NCBI RefSeq assembly: GCF_025351295.1
Contig: NZ_JANXWD010000146.1
Coordinates: 1 to 34,636, forward strand
Reading direction: 5' to 3'
DNA from: Phenylobacterium sp.
GTDB lineage: Bacteria; Pseudomonadota; Alphaproteobacteria; Caulobacterales; Caulobacteraceae
DNA length: 34,636 nt
The notes under the pieces were generated by a model. The model saw only the letters and a program-made list of their open reading frames with translations. It searched no databases and was not told the origin of the DNA. Position numbers and translations under genes: made by a program. Positions 28,071-34,636 of this stretch are shown piece by piece. The stretch's first letter is position 1. Every line of letters starts with the position of its first letter.

Positions 28071-28492
28071 GCGGCCTTGCGCAGCCTTCCGCCGATCACG
28101 TCGGCCAGGCTGACGGAGCCCAGGTAATCCTCGATCCGGTCGCCAAGGCCGGCCCACAGGTCGTGGGTCAGGCAGCGCTCACCCTTGATCATGCAGCCCT
28201 TGCCGACATCGCAGCGCGTGGCGCGCAGCGGCTCGTCCACGGCGTGGACGATCTCGGCGATGCTGGTGTCATCCGCGCTCCGGGCCAGCCGATAGCCGCC
28301 GCCGGGCCCCCGCGCGCTCTTCACCAGCCCACCGCGGCGCAGGCTGGCGAACAGCTGCTCGAGGTAGCTCAGCGAGATCTCCTGGCGCGCGGCGATGTCG
28401 ACCAGCGCCACGGCGCGGGCGGCGTCGGTCTCGCGGCGGGCGAGATCGGCCATGGCCATCACGGCGTAGCGGCCTTTGGTGGAGAGACGCAT
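28067..28492 (-). CDS. iscR: Rrf2-family Fe-S regulator IscR
   Basis: This is the repressor/activator that senses Fe-S supply and controls the operon it heads. The 141-aa protein has the Rrf2 winged helix-turn-helix (about 1-75, with ISLSYLEQLFASLRRGGLVKSARGPGGGYRLAR). The [2Fe-2S] ligands are Cys94, Cys100, Cys107 and His110 (CLTHDLW), the same pattern as E. coli IscR (Cys92, Cys98, Cys104, His107). Those ligands argue for true Fe-S sensing rather than a NO or cysteine sensor. It is the first gene after the promoter and overlaps the desulfurase by four bases. Confidence 0.95.
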
Positions 28493-28585
28493 CTGAAGCG
28501 GTCCAGTGCAGTTTTCTCGCGTTTCGCGGCGACCCTATGTTACAAGCCGCCGCCTTGCGCGGGACCGGTCCATCCGGCTGGTTGC

Positions 28586-28614
28586 GACTTAGGAAGACCC
28601 AGCGCAGCAGTCAA
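28586..28614 (-). promoter_or_regulatory. Probable promoter of the iscR-suf operon
   Basis: On the minus strand, TTGACTG (28614-28608) is followed after 14 bp by CCTAAGTC (28593-28586). This matches the Caulobacter housekeeping pattern (TTGACgS, 10-14 bp, GCTAnAwC) at most positions. Transcription would start near 28579, leaving a leader of about 87 bases before iscR. An IscR operator would be expected nearby; I see no clear consensus site. Confidence 0.55.
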
Positions 28615-28656
28615 GTATTCCGGCCCCTTCGATGGGGTCGATGTGAGAGGAAACTG

Positions 28657-29307
28657 ATGCCAGAAGTGGTGCTGACCGGCGCGGCCGGGCGGATCGAGGG
28701 GCGATACACCCAGGGCAAGAGCGAGACGGCGCCGGTCGCCCTCATCCTGCACCCGCACCCCAAGGCCGGCGGCCAGATGAACAATCCGGTGGCCGTGCAG
28801 CTCTTCCACCTGTTCATGAAGCGCGGCTTCTCGGTCCTGCGGTTCAATTTCCGCGGTGTTGGCCGTTCGCAGGGCGAGTTCGACGGCGGCATCGGCGAGC
28901 TGGCCGACGCGGCGACGGCGCTGGACTGGCTGCAGACCACCAACCCGGCGGCGTCGCAGTGCTGGGTGGCCGGCTATTCGTTCGGCGCCTGGGTGGGCAT
29001 GCAGCTGCTGATGCGCCGGCCCGAGACCGACGGCTTCATCTCGGTGTCGCCGCCGACCAACGCCTACGACTTCTCGTTCCTGGCCCCCTGCCCGGCCTCG
29101 GGCCTGATCCTGCACGGCCAGCAGGACACCGTCGTGCCGCCGGTCGACGTGGAACGCGTGGTCTCCAAGCTCCGCACCCAGAAAGGCATCGTCATCGACT
29201 ACGATGTCGTGGAAGGCGCGAGCCATTTCTGGATCGAGAATCTGCCCGACGTGGAACGCCGGGTCGGCGACTACCTGAACAAGCGCCTGGAAGCGAACCC
29301 GGCGTAG
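28657..29307 (+). CDS. Small alpha/beta hydrolase (COG2945-like)
   Basis: This 216-aa cytosolic serine hydrolase has the nucleophile Ser108 in the elbow GYSFGAW, Asp157 in HGQQDTVVP and His190 in GASHFW. It opens with an ALILHPHPKAGGQMNNPVA segment typical of this conserved proteobacterial family. The substrate is unknown. The ATG at 28657 has AGAGGA a few bases upstream. It diverges from iscR across 164 bp and is followed after 4 bp by the NTF2-like gene, so these two form a small operon. Confidence 0.9.
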   Translation: MPEVVLTGAAGRIEGRYTQGKSETAPVALILHPHPKAGGQMNNPVAVQLFHLFMKRGFSVLRFNFRGVGRSQGEFDGGIGELADAATALDWLQTTNPAASQCWVAGYSFGAWVGMQLLMRRPETDGFISVSPPTNAYDFSFLAPCPASGLILHGQQDTVVPPVDVERVVSKLRTQKGIVIDYDVVEGASHFWIENLPDVERRVGDYLNKRLEANPA

Positions 29308-29311
29308 GACG

Positions 29312-29686
29312 GTGACCGCCCCCGACGAGGCCATCCGCGCCCGGCGAAAGCTGACCAACCGGCTGATCGGCGAGCATCAGGCCCAGCGCCTGCGGCCGTT
29401 CTTCACGGCCGATGTGAAGCTGATCGTCGGCGACGGCGGCCTGGTGCTTGGGGTGGACGCGGTGCTCGACGTCTTCGCCAGCCAGTTCGCCGACCTCGAT
29501 TTCATCGCCTATGTCCGCGAGACGCAGAGCGTGACCCTCGACGCCGAGGGCGGTCGCGCCGCCGAGGCCGGGCATTGGACCGGCCGGTGGAAGACCCACG
29601 AGATGGGCGGGACCTACCTCGCCGTCTGGAAGAAGGTCACCGGCCAGTGGGCGATCGAGAGCGAGCTTTACGTCACCCTGACCTGA
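29312..29686 (+). CDS. NTF2-like / SnoaL-type protein, possibly a DUF4440-like fold
   Basis: This 124-aa protein looks like an NTF2-like cone-shaped fold: an N-terminal helix (ARRKLTNRLIGEHQAQRLRPFF) is followed by alternating strands with AGHWTGRWKTHEMGGTYLAVWKKVTGQWAIESELYVTL. Members are small hydrolases, isomerases or ligand-binding proteins, and no catalytic residues are obvious. The start is GTG at 29312, four bases after the hydrolase stop. It is probably cotranscribed, perhaps acting on the same compound. Its stop is directly adjacent to the stop of the convergent 67-aa gene. Confidence 0.82.
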   Translation: MTAPDEAIRARRKLTNRLIGEHQAQRLRPFFTADVKLIVGDGGLVLGVDAVLDVFASQFADLDFIAYVRETQSVTLDAEGGRAAEAGHWTGRWKTHEMGGTYLAVWKKVTGQWAIESELYVTLT

Positions 29687-29890
29687 CTAGAAGCGCCGCT
29701 GCTGTGTCCGGTTCAGCGCCGACACGGCGAAGGCGGCGAACGCGGCCGACCGCCGCGCGGCGCTGCGATCGGGCGCCAGGCCCATGACGCTCGTGCCGTC
29801 CGGTCCGGTCAACCGCCAGGACCACGCCTGCCCGGTGTGGGCCAGGGAGAGGCTGCAGCCCGCGGGCGTGGGGGGAGTGGGCTCGTTCAT
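29687..29890 (-). CDS. Small hypothetical protein (67 aa)
   Basis: I do not recognise this 67-aa protein. It has a Pro/Thr-rich start, a short beta-like segment (GQAWSWRLTGPDGTSVMGLAPD, about 21-42), and then an Ala/Arg-rich helix (RSAARRSAAFAAFAVSALNRTQQRRF). There is no clear signal peptide; the C-terminal helix may be amphipathic. The ATG at 29890 has no obvious ribosome site, so expression is less sure. It lies 71 bp downstream of the sensor kinase, on the same strand. A TGCAC-type repeat like the one before the response regulator lies 46 bp upstream of its start, so it may be a target of that two-component system. Confidence 0.55.
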   Translation of the reverse strand: MNEPTPPTPAGCSLSLAHTGQAWSWRLTGPDGTSVMGLAPDRSAARRSAAFAAFAVSALNRTQQRRF

Positions 29891-29935
29891 GGTGGGATGA
29901 TGGCGTGGCGGCGTGCAGACGCGGCTGAGGCGCGT

Positions 29936-29952
29936 GTGGAGATTCAGTGCAG
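29936..29952 (-). promoter_or_regulatory. Predicted response-regulator site upstream of the 67-aa gene
   Basis: On the minus strand this reads CTGCAC, TGAAT, CTCCAC (29952 down to 29936), a direct repeat with 11-bp period. It matches the site at 32362-32346 at 15 of 17 positions. Another CTGCAC half-site lies at 29918-29913, about two helical turns further on. It sits between the kinase stop and the 67-aa gene start. Confidence 0.5.
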
Positions 29953-29961
29953 GCGCTGGGC

Positions 29962-31518
29962 TCAGTCCACCCGCGGCAGGATGACCCGGAAGGCCGCGCC
30001 CGCCCCCGCGTCGGCCAGCTCGATCCGGGCGTGGCTGGCGGCCAGCAGGGAGCGGGCGATGGGCAGGCCCAGCCCCGTGCCGCCCTCGGCGCGCCGGCTG
30101 GTGAAGAATGGCTCGAACAGGCGATCGCGGTCGGCTGCTGGCACGCCCGGGCCGTCGTCGGTGACGCTCAGCACGACCGCTTCGCCCTCCAGCGCCCCCA
30201 CCACCCGCGCCGTCCGGGCGCCGGCCTGGCGGCTGTTCTGGAGCAGGATGGTCAGCACGCTCTCGATGGTGGTGGCCGGGACCGCCACCGGCGGCAGGGT
30301 GCGCGGGACCTGCACCTCGACGGCCAGGCCGCTGGCGTCGACGGACCGGCGGACCGGCTCGTCCAGGTCGGTGGCCGCGCCGGCTTCCGGCGAAGCCATG
30401 TCGGCGCGGGCCAGGTCCAGCAGCCGGGTGACCAGCTGCGACAGCCGCTCGCCGTCGGCGGCGATATTGTCCAGGAACCGACGCCGCTCCTCGGCCGACA
30501 TGGTCTCGAAGTGGTCCTGCAGCAGCTCGACCGCCCCGCCGATCCCCGCCAGGGGAGTCTTGAATTCATGGCTGACCGCGGCGGCGAAGTCGCGCAGGTA
30601 GCCGCTGCGCCGCTCGATGCGCTCTGCCATGGCGCGGAAGTCCTCGTAGAGGTCGCGGATCTCCTTGGCGGCGGTGCGGGGGGTGCGCGGAATCTCGCCG
30701 CTGCCGGCCGCCACCTCGCGCGACGCGGCGCTCAGCGTCTCGATCGGCAGGGTGACGCCGCGGGCGATCAGGCCGGAGAGCACGATCAGCACCGTAACGA
30801 TCACGCCCAGGCCGATGGCCAGCTTGCCGCGGTCCTCGTAGATGCCACGGAACAGGGCCCGGGGCGAGCGCGACAGCAGCAGCACGCCCTGCACCTTGCC
30901 GGCCACCACGATCGGGCGGGCGTGGTGCAGGCGCAGGCCCGACGCGCGGCTCAGCCACTCGAACCGGTAGGTCGGATTGTAGTCGCCATTGACCCGCAAC
31001 ACCGTGTGCGGCTGGCCGGCCAGCGCCCAGCGCACCTCGGGAAGGCGGGAATAGTCCCCGGCCGCGCCCACTCCGTGGCGGTCGAGGACGATCACCGAGG
31101 CCAGGGTGGTGCGCACCGTGCGGTCGATCACCGCGGTCAGTGATCGCGCCACCACCGCGGCGGCCGGGTCCATCGGCTGGCGCGCCCGGCGCGGCGGCGG
31201 CCGCTCCGGCAGGACGTCGTCCAGCGTCAGGTCGATGGTGGTGAACTCGGGCCGGTAGTAGCCCTCCGGCGGCTTGGCTGGCCGCGCGCGCGGCGGCGGC
31301 GCACCGGGCCAGTCCACGGAAGCCACCGCCGCCAGGGCCGCGCCCTGGGCCACCAGCTCGGCCTCGGTCTGGCGCACCAGGGTGTTCTCGTAGACCCGGA
31401 GCGATATCGTCCCGACCGCGGGCATGGCGGCGGCGAACAGCAGCACCGCGAACAGGATGGTCCGCAGCCGCAGCGACGGCCACCAGCCTCCGACCCAGTC
31501 CTTGAACCGTTCGATCAA
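29962..31518 (-). CDS. Membrane sensor histidine kinase, CreC-like
   Basis: This 518-aa kinase has two membrane segments (about 18-40 and 232-253) flanking a ~190-residue periplasmic sensor region rich in Pro and Arg. A HAMP-like linker (254-305) follows, then the dimerisation/phosphoacceptor helix with His317 in AAAVSHEFKTPLAGI. The ATPase domain has the N box ILLQNSRQAGA, then DDGPGVP, FEPFFTSRR and GGTGLGLPIA. The sensor architecture and GVLLLSRSPRALFRGIYEDRGK segment resemble CreC-type kinases. The signal is unknown; CreC of E. coli responds to carbon and redox state. It lies 26 bp downstream of its regulator gene, in the same transcript. Confidence 0.93.
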   Translation of the reverse strand: MIERFKDWVGGWWPSLRLRTILFAVLLFAAAMPAVGTISLRVYENTLVRQTEAELVAQGAALAAVASVDWPGAPPPRARPAKPPEGYYRPEFTTIDLTLDDVLPERPPPRRARQPMDPAAAVVARSLTAVIDRTVRTTLASVIVLDRHGVGAAGDYSRLPEVRWALAGQPHTVLRVNGDYNPTYRFEWLSRASGLRLHHARPIVVAGKVQGVLLLSRSPRALFRGIYEDRGKLAIGLGVIVTVLIVLSGLIARGVTLPIETLSAASREVAAGSGEIPRTPRTAAKEIRDLYEDFRAMAERIERRSGYLRDFAAAVSHEFKTPLAGIGGAVELLQDHFETMSAEERRRFLDNIAADGERLSQLVTRLLDLARADMASPEAGAATDLDEPVRRSVDASGLAVEVQVPRTLPPVAVPATTIESVLTILLQNSRQAGARTARVVGALEGEAVVLSVTDDGPGVPAADRDRLFEPFFTSRRAEGGTGLGLPIARSLLAASHARIELADAGAGAAFRVILPRVD

Positions 31519-31544
31519 GGTCTAGCCACCATGAGGCTGGCCCG

Positions 31545-32255
31545 TCACTGGGGCTGGCCCAGGCAGGGTCCTAGCCGGTAGCCGACCCCGGCGCGGGTCT
31601 CGACCACGTCATGGCCGCCCAGGGCCGCAAACTTGCCGCGCAGGTTGCGCACATGGCTGTCGATGGTGCGGTCGGTGATCGCGAAGCCCGGCCCGTGCAG
31701 CCGGTCGATGATGGCATCGCGACTGAACACCCGCGTCGGTCCGCCCATCAGTATGCGCAATATGCCGAACTCGGTGACGGTCAGCGCAACTTCGACCTCG
31801 CCCCAGCGGGCGGTCCAGCCTTCCGGGTCGAGGGACAGCCGGCCATGGCTCAGCGTCAGGTCGGCGGCGGGCGCCGCGGCAGGCTTGCGGGTCCGGCGCA
31901 GGATGGCCTGGACGCGGGCCACCACCTCGCGCGGGCTGAACGGCTTGACCACATAGTCGTCGCCGCCCAGCTCGATCCCCAGCACCCGGTCGATCTCGTC
32001 GTCGCGGGACGACAGGAACAGGATCGGCAGGTCGCCAGAGGCCCGAAGGCGGCGGCACACCTCCAGCCCGTCCAGCTTGGGCATGTTGATGTCCAGCACC
32101 ACCAGGTCCGGCGCGTGCAGGATGACCGCGGCCAGCGCCGCCTCCCCGTCCTCGGCCTCGCGGGCGGACAGGCCCGCCTTCTCCAGGGCGAACACCAGGA
32201 GCTGGCGGATGTGCGGATCGTCGTCCACCACGAGAACCTGGGGCATGAAGGTCAT
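31545..32255 (-). CDS. OmpR/PhoB-type response regulator, CreB-like
   Basis: This 236-aa regulator has an N-terminal receiver domain with the acidic pocket DDD at 11-13, the phosphorylation site Asp55 (VVLDINMP) and the conserved Lys in VVKPFSPRE. A C-terminal winged helix follows (about 135-230) with the recognition region RDAIIDRLHGPGFAITDRTIDSHVRNLRGKF. The start at 32255 and an in-frame ATG at 32246 are both possible. It is cotranscribed with the kinase that follows. A -10-like GCTACACC (32304-32297) and a direct-repeat site at 32346-32362 lie upstream, suggesting autoregulation. The CreB assignment rests on operon context and site geometry and is not certain; other OmpR-type regulators look similar. 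Confidence 0.94.
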   Translation of the reverse strand: MTFMPQVLVVDDDPHIRQLLVFALEKAGLSAREAEDGEAALAAVILHAPDLVVLDINMPKLDGLEVCRRLRASGDLPILFLSSRDDEIDRVLGIELGGDDYVVKPFSPREVVARVQAILRRTRKPAAAPAADLTLSHGRLSLDPEGWTARWGEVEVALTVTEFGILRILMGGPTRVFSRDAIIDRLHGPGFAITDRTIDSHVRNLRGKFAALGGHDVVETRAGVGYRLGPCLGQPQ

Positions 32256-32296
32256 GTTCCGGCTTCCGACGCGGCCGTCAACGGCGCGCAGGCTCC

Positions 32297-32362
32297 GGTG
32301 TAGCGGATGGCCCCACCGCCGGGGTGGAGCGGCGTCGCCATTGGCGTGCAGATTCGGTGCAG
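32297..32362 (-). promoter_or_regulatory. CreB-like box and -10 upstream of the response-regulator operon
   Basis: Minus strand: CTGCAC, CGAAT, CTGCAC (32362-32346) is a perfect 6-bp direct repeat with 11-bp period. It can also be read as TGCAC, 6 bp, TGCAC. GCTACACC at 32304-32297 matches the Caulobacter -10 consensus at 7 of 8 positions, and no TTGAC -35 is present, which suggests an activator-dependent promoter. The start codon is at 32255, leaving a leader of about 35 bases. Confidence 0.5.
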
Positions 32363-32364
32363 GC

Positions 32365-32554
32365 CTCCTCTACCCCGCGAAGCGAGAGGGAGAGGTCGGG
32401 AGAGGGCCGGTGCGTGAGACCGTAATCCGCCGTTGGCCCAGCCATGGCCCCTGGCGTCGCTGTCGCGGGCCCTTGGGTCACTAACGGGAGAGACGGATAG
32501 GTCCAGCCGGCCCTCTCCCTGCCCTCTCCCTCTCGGCTTCGCCGGGGGAGAGGA
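32365..32554. repeat. Inverted-repeat element (~190 bp) between the TCS and the monooxygenase
   Basis: The 304-bp gap 32256-32559 has no gene. Its right two thirds are an inverted-repeat element: arms of about 47 bp (32365-32411 and 32507-32554) share GCGAAGC, GAGAGGGAGAGG and GGGAGAGGGCCGG blocks with a few indels, around a ~95-bp centre (32412-32506). The right arm ends five bases from the monooxygenase stop, so it could end that transcript. The left two bases abut the response-regulator site. It is MITE-like, with no transposase. Confidence 0.75.
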
Positions 32555-32559
32555 GATCG

Positions 32560-34377
32560 CTACTGCGTCAGTTCCAGGCCTTCGAGCGTCCCGGATTCCC
32601 GCCAGTGCTCCAGCACCTTCACGAAGGCCACCGGCCCCGCGCCGTAGGAACCGTTCTGCTTGGCGATCACCTCGGGTTTGCCCTCGTTGTTGTAATAGCC
32701 CGGGGTGCAGTCCTTGAGGAACGCCTCGCGCATCAGCGACAGGTCGATGATGGTCTGCACCCAGGCGGCCTCGGCCTCGGCGGTGGGTTCGACGGTGCGC
32801 ACCTGGCGGTCGACGGCGTGCTTCAGCACATAGGCGATGTGCTTGGACTGCTCGTTGATCATGTGGGGGAAGTTGGCGGTGAAACCCGACTGGGTGTTGG
32901 AGACGATGAAGCAGTTGGGGAAGCCGCGGGTCAGCAGGCCGTGCAGGGTCGAGGCGCCGTTCGCCCACTTCTCCGTCAGGCTGTGGCCGTCGCGGCCGTA
33001 GAGCTCATAGCCCGACCGCCGCGTGAAGCTGGTGCCGACCTCGAAGCCGGTGGCGTAGATCAGGCAGTCGACCTCGTATTCCTTGCCGTCGATCACGATG
33101 CCATGCTCGGTGATCCGCTCGACGCCCTGGCCCTTGGTGTCGATCAGGTGGACGTTCGGGCGGTTGAAGGCGTCCAGGTACTCGTCGTGGAAGCACGGCC
33201 GCTTGCAGAACTGGTTGTACCACGGCTTCAGCGCCTCGGCCTTCGCGGGGTCCTGGACGACGCTGTCCACCCGCGCCCGGACCTGCTCCATCTTCTTGAA
33301 GTCGGCCAGCTGCATCAGGGCGGCCGGGTTCTCGACGATCTCGCCGGCCTCCATCTTCTTGCGGGCCAGCAGCAGGATGTTGCCGATGATGTCGGTCCAG
33401 CCGTCCTGCACCAGGTCTTCCTTGGCGAAGCCGCCGGAGACCAGCGTGTTGAAGTTGTCCATCCGCGCCTGTTGCCAGCCCGGCTCCAGGCTGTCGGCCC
33501 AGCTGGGGTCGGTCGGCCGGTTGTTGCGCACGTCGATGGACGAGGGCGTGCGCTGGAAGACGAACAGCTCCTTCGCCCATTCCCCCAGGTGCGGCACACA
33601 CTGCACGGCCGTGGCGCCGGTGCCGATGATGGCGACGCGCTTGTCCTTCAGCTTCTCCAGTCCGCCATTCGAGTCGCCGCCAGTGTAGTCGTAGTCCCAC
33701 CGGCTGGTGTGGAACGAGTGGCCCTTGAAGCCCTCGACGCCCGGAATGCCGGGCAATTTGGGCCGATGAAGCGGCCCGTTGGCCATCACCACGAAGCGGG
33801 CCTTCAGCGCGTCGCCGCGGTTGGTCTCGACGGCCCAGCGCGCGGCGCCCTCGTCCCAGCGCATGGCGGTGACTTCGGTCTGGAACAGGGCGGCCTTGTA
33901 GAGGTCGAACTTTTCGCCGATCGCCCGGCTGTGGCGCAGGATCTCCGGCGCGCGGCTGTACTTCTCGACCGGGAGATAGCCCACCTCCTCCAGCAGAGGC
34001 AGATAGATATAGCTCTCGATATCGCAGGCCGCGCCGGGGTAGCGGTTCCAGTACCAGGTGCCCCCGAAGTCGCCGCCCTTCTCGATGATCTTGATGTCGT
34101 TGACGCCCGCCTCGCGCAGCCGGGCCGCCGCCAGTTGTCCGCCGAAGCCGCCGCCCACGACCACCACCTCGACGTCGTCGGTCAGCGCCTCGCGCTCGAA
34201 GCGCTCGACATAGGGATCTTCCAGATAGTGAGCGAACTGGCCGGCGATCTCGACGTACTGCTGGTTGCCGTCGGTGCGCACCCGCCGATCCCGCTCGGCG
34301 CGATACTTTTCGCGCAGCGCGTTGGGATCGAAGCCCAGATCGTCAGCGCCCGAGATCTCCGGCTTGTCGTCGGCCAT
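32560..34377 (-). CDS. Flavin-containing monooxygenase, Baeyer-Villiger type
   Basis: This 605-aa FAD- and NADPH-dependent monooxygenase probably inserts oxygen next to a ketone. An N-terminal extension of ~68 residues precedes the FAD motif VVGGGFGG at about 73-80. The Baeyer-Villiger fingerprint [12 protein letters not shown] (217-228; F-x-G-x-x-x-H-x-x-x-W-D) is intact, as is the NADPH motif IGTGATA (251-257), followed by the second FAD segment YATGFEVG. The ATG at 34377 has GGGGAG six bases upstream; an upstream in-frame ATG lacks a ribosome site. The class with this long N-terminus includes cyclic-ketone and steroid monooxygenases. It is a lone gene with inverted-repeat elements on both sides. 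The substrate is unknown. Confidence 0.93.
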   Translation of the reverse strand: MADDKPEISGADDLGFDPNALREKYRAERDRRVRTDGNQQYVEIAGQFAHYLEDPYVERFEREALTDDVEVVVVGGGFGGQLAAARLREAGVNDIKIIEKGGDFGGTWYWNRYPGAACDIESYIYLPLLEEVGYLPVEKYSRAPEILRHSRAIGEKFDLYKAALFQTEVTAMRWDEGAARWAVETNRGDALKARFVVMANGPLHRPKLPGIPGVEGFKGHSFHTSRWDYDYTGGDSNGGLEKLKDKRVAIIGTGATAVQCVPHLGEWAKELFVFQRTPSSIDVRNNRPTDPSWADSLEPGWQQARMDNFNTLVSGGFAKEDLVQDGWTDIIGNILLLARKKMEAGEIVENPAALMQLADFKKMEQVRARVDSVVQDPAKAEALKPWYNQFCKRPCFHDEYLDAFNRPNVHLIDTKGQGVERITEHGIVIDGKEYEVDCLIYATGFEVGTSFTRRSGYELYGRDGHSLTEKWANGASTLHGLLTRGFPNCFIVSNTQSGFTANFPHMINEQSKHIAYVLKHAVDRQVRTVEPTAEAEAAWVQTIIDLSLMREAFLKDCTPGYYNNEGKPEVIAKQNGSYGAGPVAFVKVLEHWRESGTLEGLELTQ

Positions 34378-34502
34378 GGTCCGCTCCCCGCGAATGAGTG
34401 ATCGGGTCCAGCGTGCCGAACGCGCGTTTGAATGGCAAGGGTGACGGGGCGTCACACCTATCCCTCCCTCAATGGGGCCCTCCCCCGCCCTTTTCCTCTA
34501 CG

Positions 34503-34631
34503 GGTGTCATCCCGGTTTCGCCGCAGCCAAAGACCGGGGCCCACGACCGGTCGCGGCGGCAGGACGACAGCGAGAGGCCGAGCCTGATCGTGGGTCCCGG
34601 TCTTTGGCTGCGCCAAAACCGGGATGACACC
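34503..34631. repeat. Long inverted repeat (129 bp) at the right edge
   Basis: Arms 34503-34546 and 34588-34631 match at 41 of 44 positions across a 41-bp centre. Each arm also folds on itself: CCCGG...GCCAAAG...CCGGG with small bulges, so the whole forms a cloverleaf-like structure. The outer TCATCCCGG/CCGGGATGA core matches the smaller palindrome at 10266-10292. It lies about 126 bp upstream of the monooxygenase start. No gene is seen from 34378 to the window end. Confidence 0.85.
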
Positions 34632-34636
34632 GTTGG

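Noticed and set aside
28493..28656. IscR-binding site in the iscR/hydrolase spacer
   Set aside because: I looked for a palindromic or type 2-like box near the promoter and saw none I could defend.

Overview
The window is GC-rich and densely coded, and reads as alphaproteobacterial chromosome. A Caulobacterales host (Caulobacter/Phenylobacterium-like) is the best fit. This is an inference from the iscR-cysteine desulfurase-sufBCDS-sufT-sufA gene order, a promoter matching the Caulobacter housekeeping consensus (TTGACgS, 14-bp spacer, GCTAnAwC), and the general style of the proteins. I see no rRNA, tRNA, CRISPR array, prophage or intact insertion sequence.

Layout, left to right. Positions 1-140 hold a tandem 45-bp stem-loop repeat cut by the window edge. 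A HAD-family hydrolase (+) then meets, tail to tail, a minus-strand three-gene operon: thiolase-like protein, histidine phosphatase, and NAD(P)H-hydrate repair enzyme. Divergent from it is glnB-glnA (PII and glutamine synthetase), which ends in a near-perfect intrinsic terminator. Next come a transposon-remnant-like inverted repeat and a parDE toxin-antitoxin pair with a 10-bp direct repeat upstream. After these lie an unrecognised 209-aa gene, a secreted M61 PDZ-peptidase, a minus-strand HSL-type esterase, a TonB-dependent receptor, topoisomerase IV subunit B, TspO, an SDR, an RhlE-type DEAD-box helicase with a low-complexity Arg-rich tail, a diguanylate cyclase and a PaaG-like crotonase.

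Positions 21.3-28.5 kb carry, on the minus strand, a 2TM protein and then the complete Fe-S assembly operon iscR, cysteine desulfurase, sufB, sufC, sufD, sufS, sufT, sufA. Most junctions in it overlap or nearly touch. IscR keeps its three cysteines and histidine, so feedback control by Fe-S status is expected. To the right are a small alpha/beta hydrolase with an NTF2-like partner (+), then minus-strand genes: a 67-aa orphan, a CreC-like sensor kinase, its CreB-like response regulator, and a Baeyer-Villiger-type flavin monooxygenase. The monooxygenase lies between two different long inverted-repeat elements; the outer one is at the right edge.

Most genes are ordinary housekeeping or metabolic genes, and I found no convincing wholly new multi-gene system. 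The most interesting signal is a shared direct-repeat motif (TGCAC, 6 bp, TGCAC, or a one-base variant). It occurs upstream of the CreBC-like operon and again upstream of the 67-aa orphan, and has the geometry of the E. coli cre tag. Also worth a look are the 45-bp stem-loop repeats at the left edge, which read as a repeating 15-residue peptide on the minus strand; the long inverted repeats around the monooxygenase; and a diguanylate cyclase whose inhibitory-site residues are swapped in charge.
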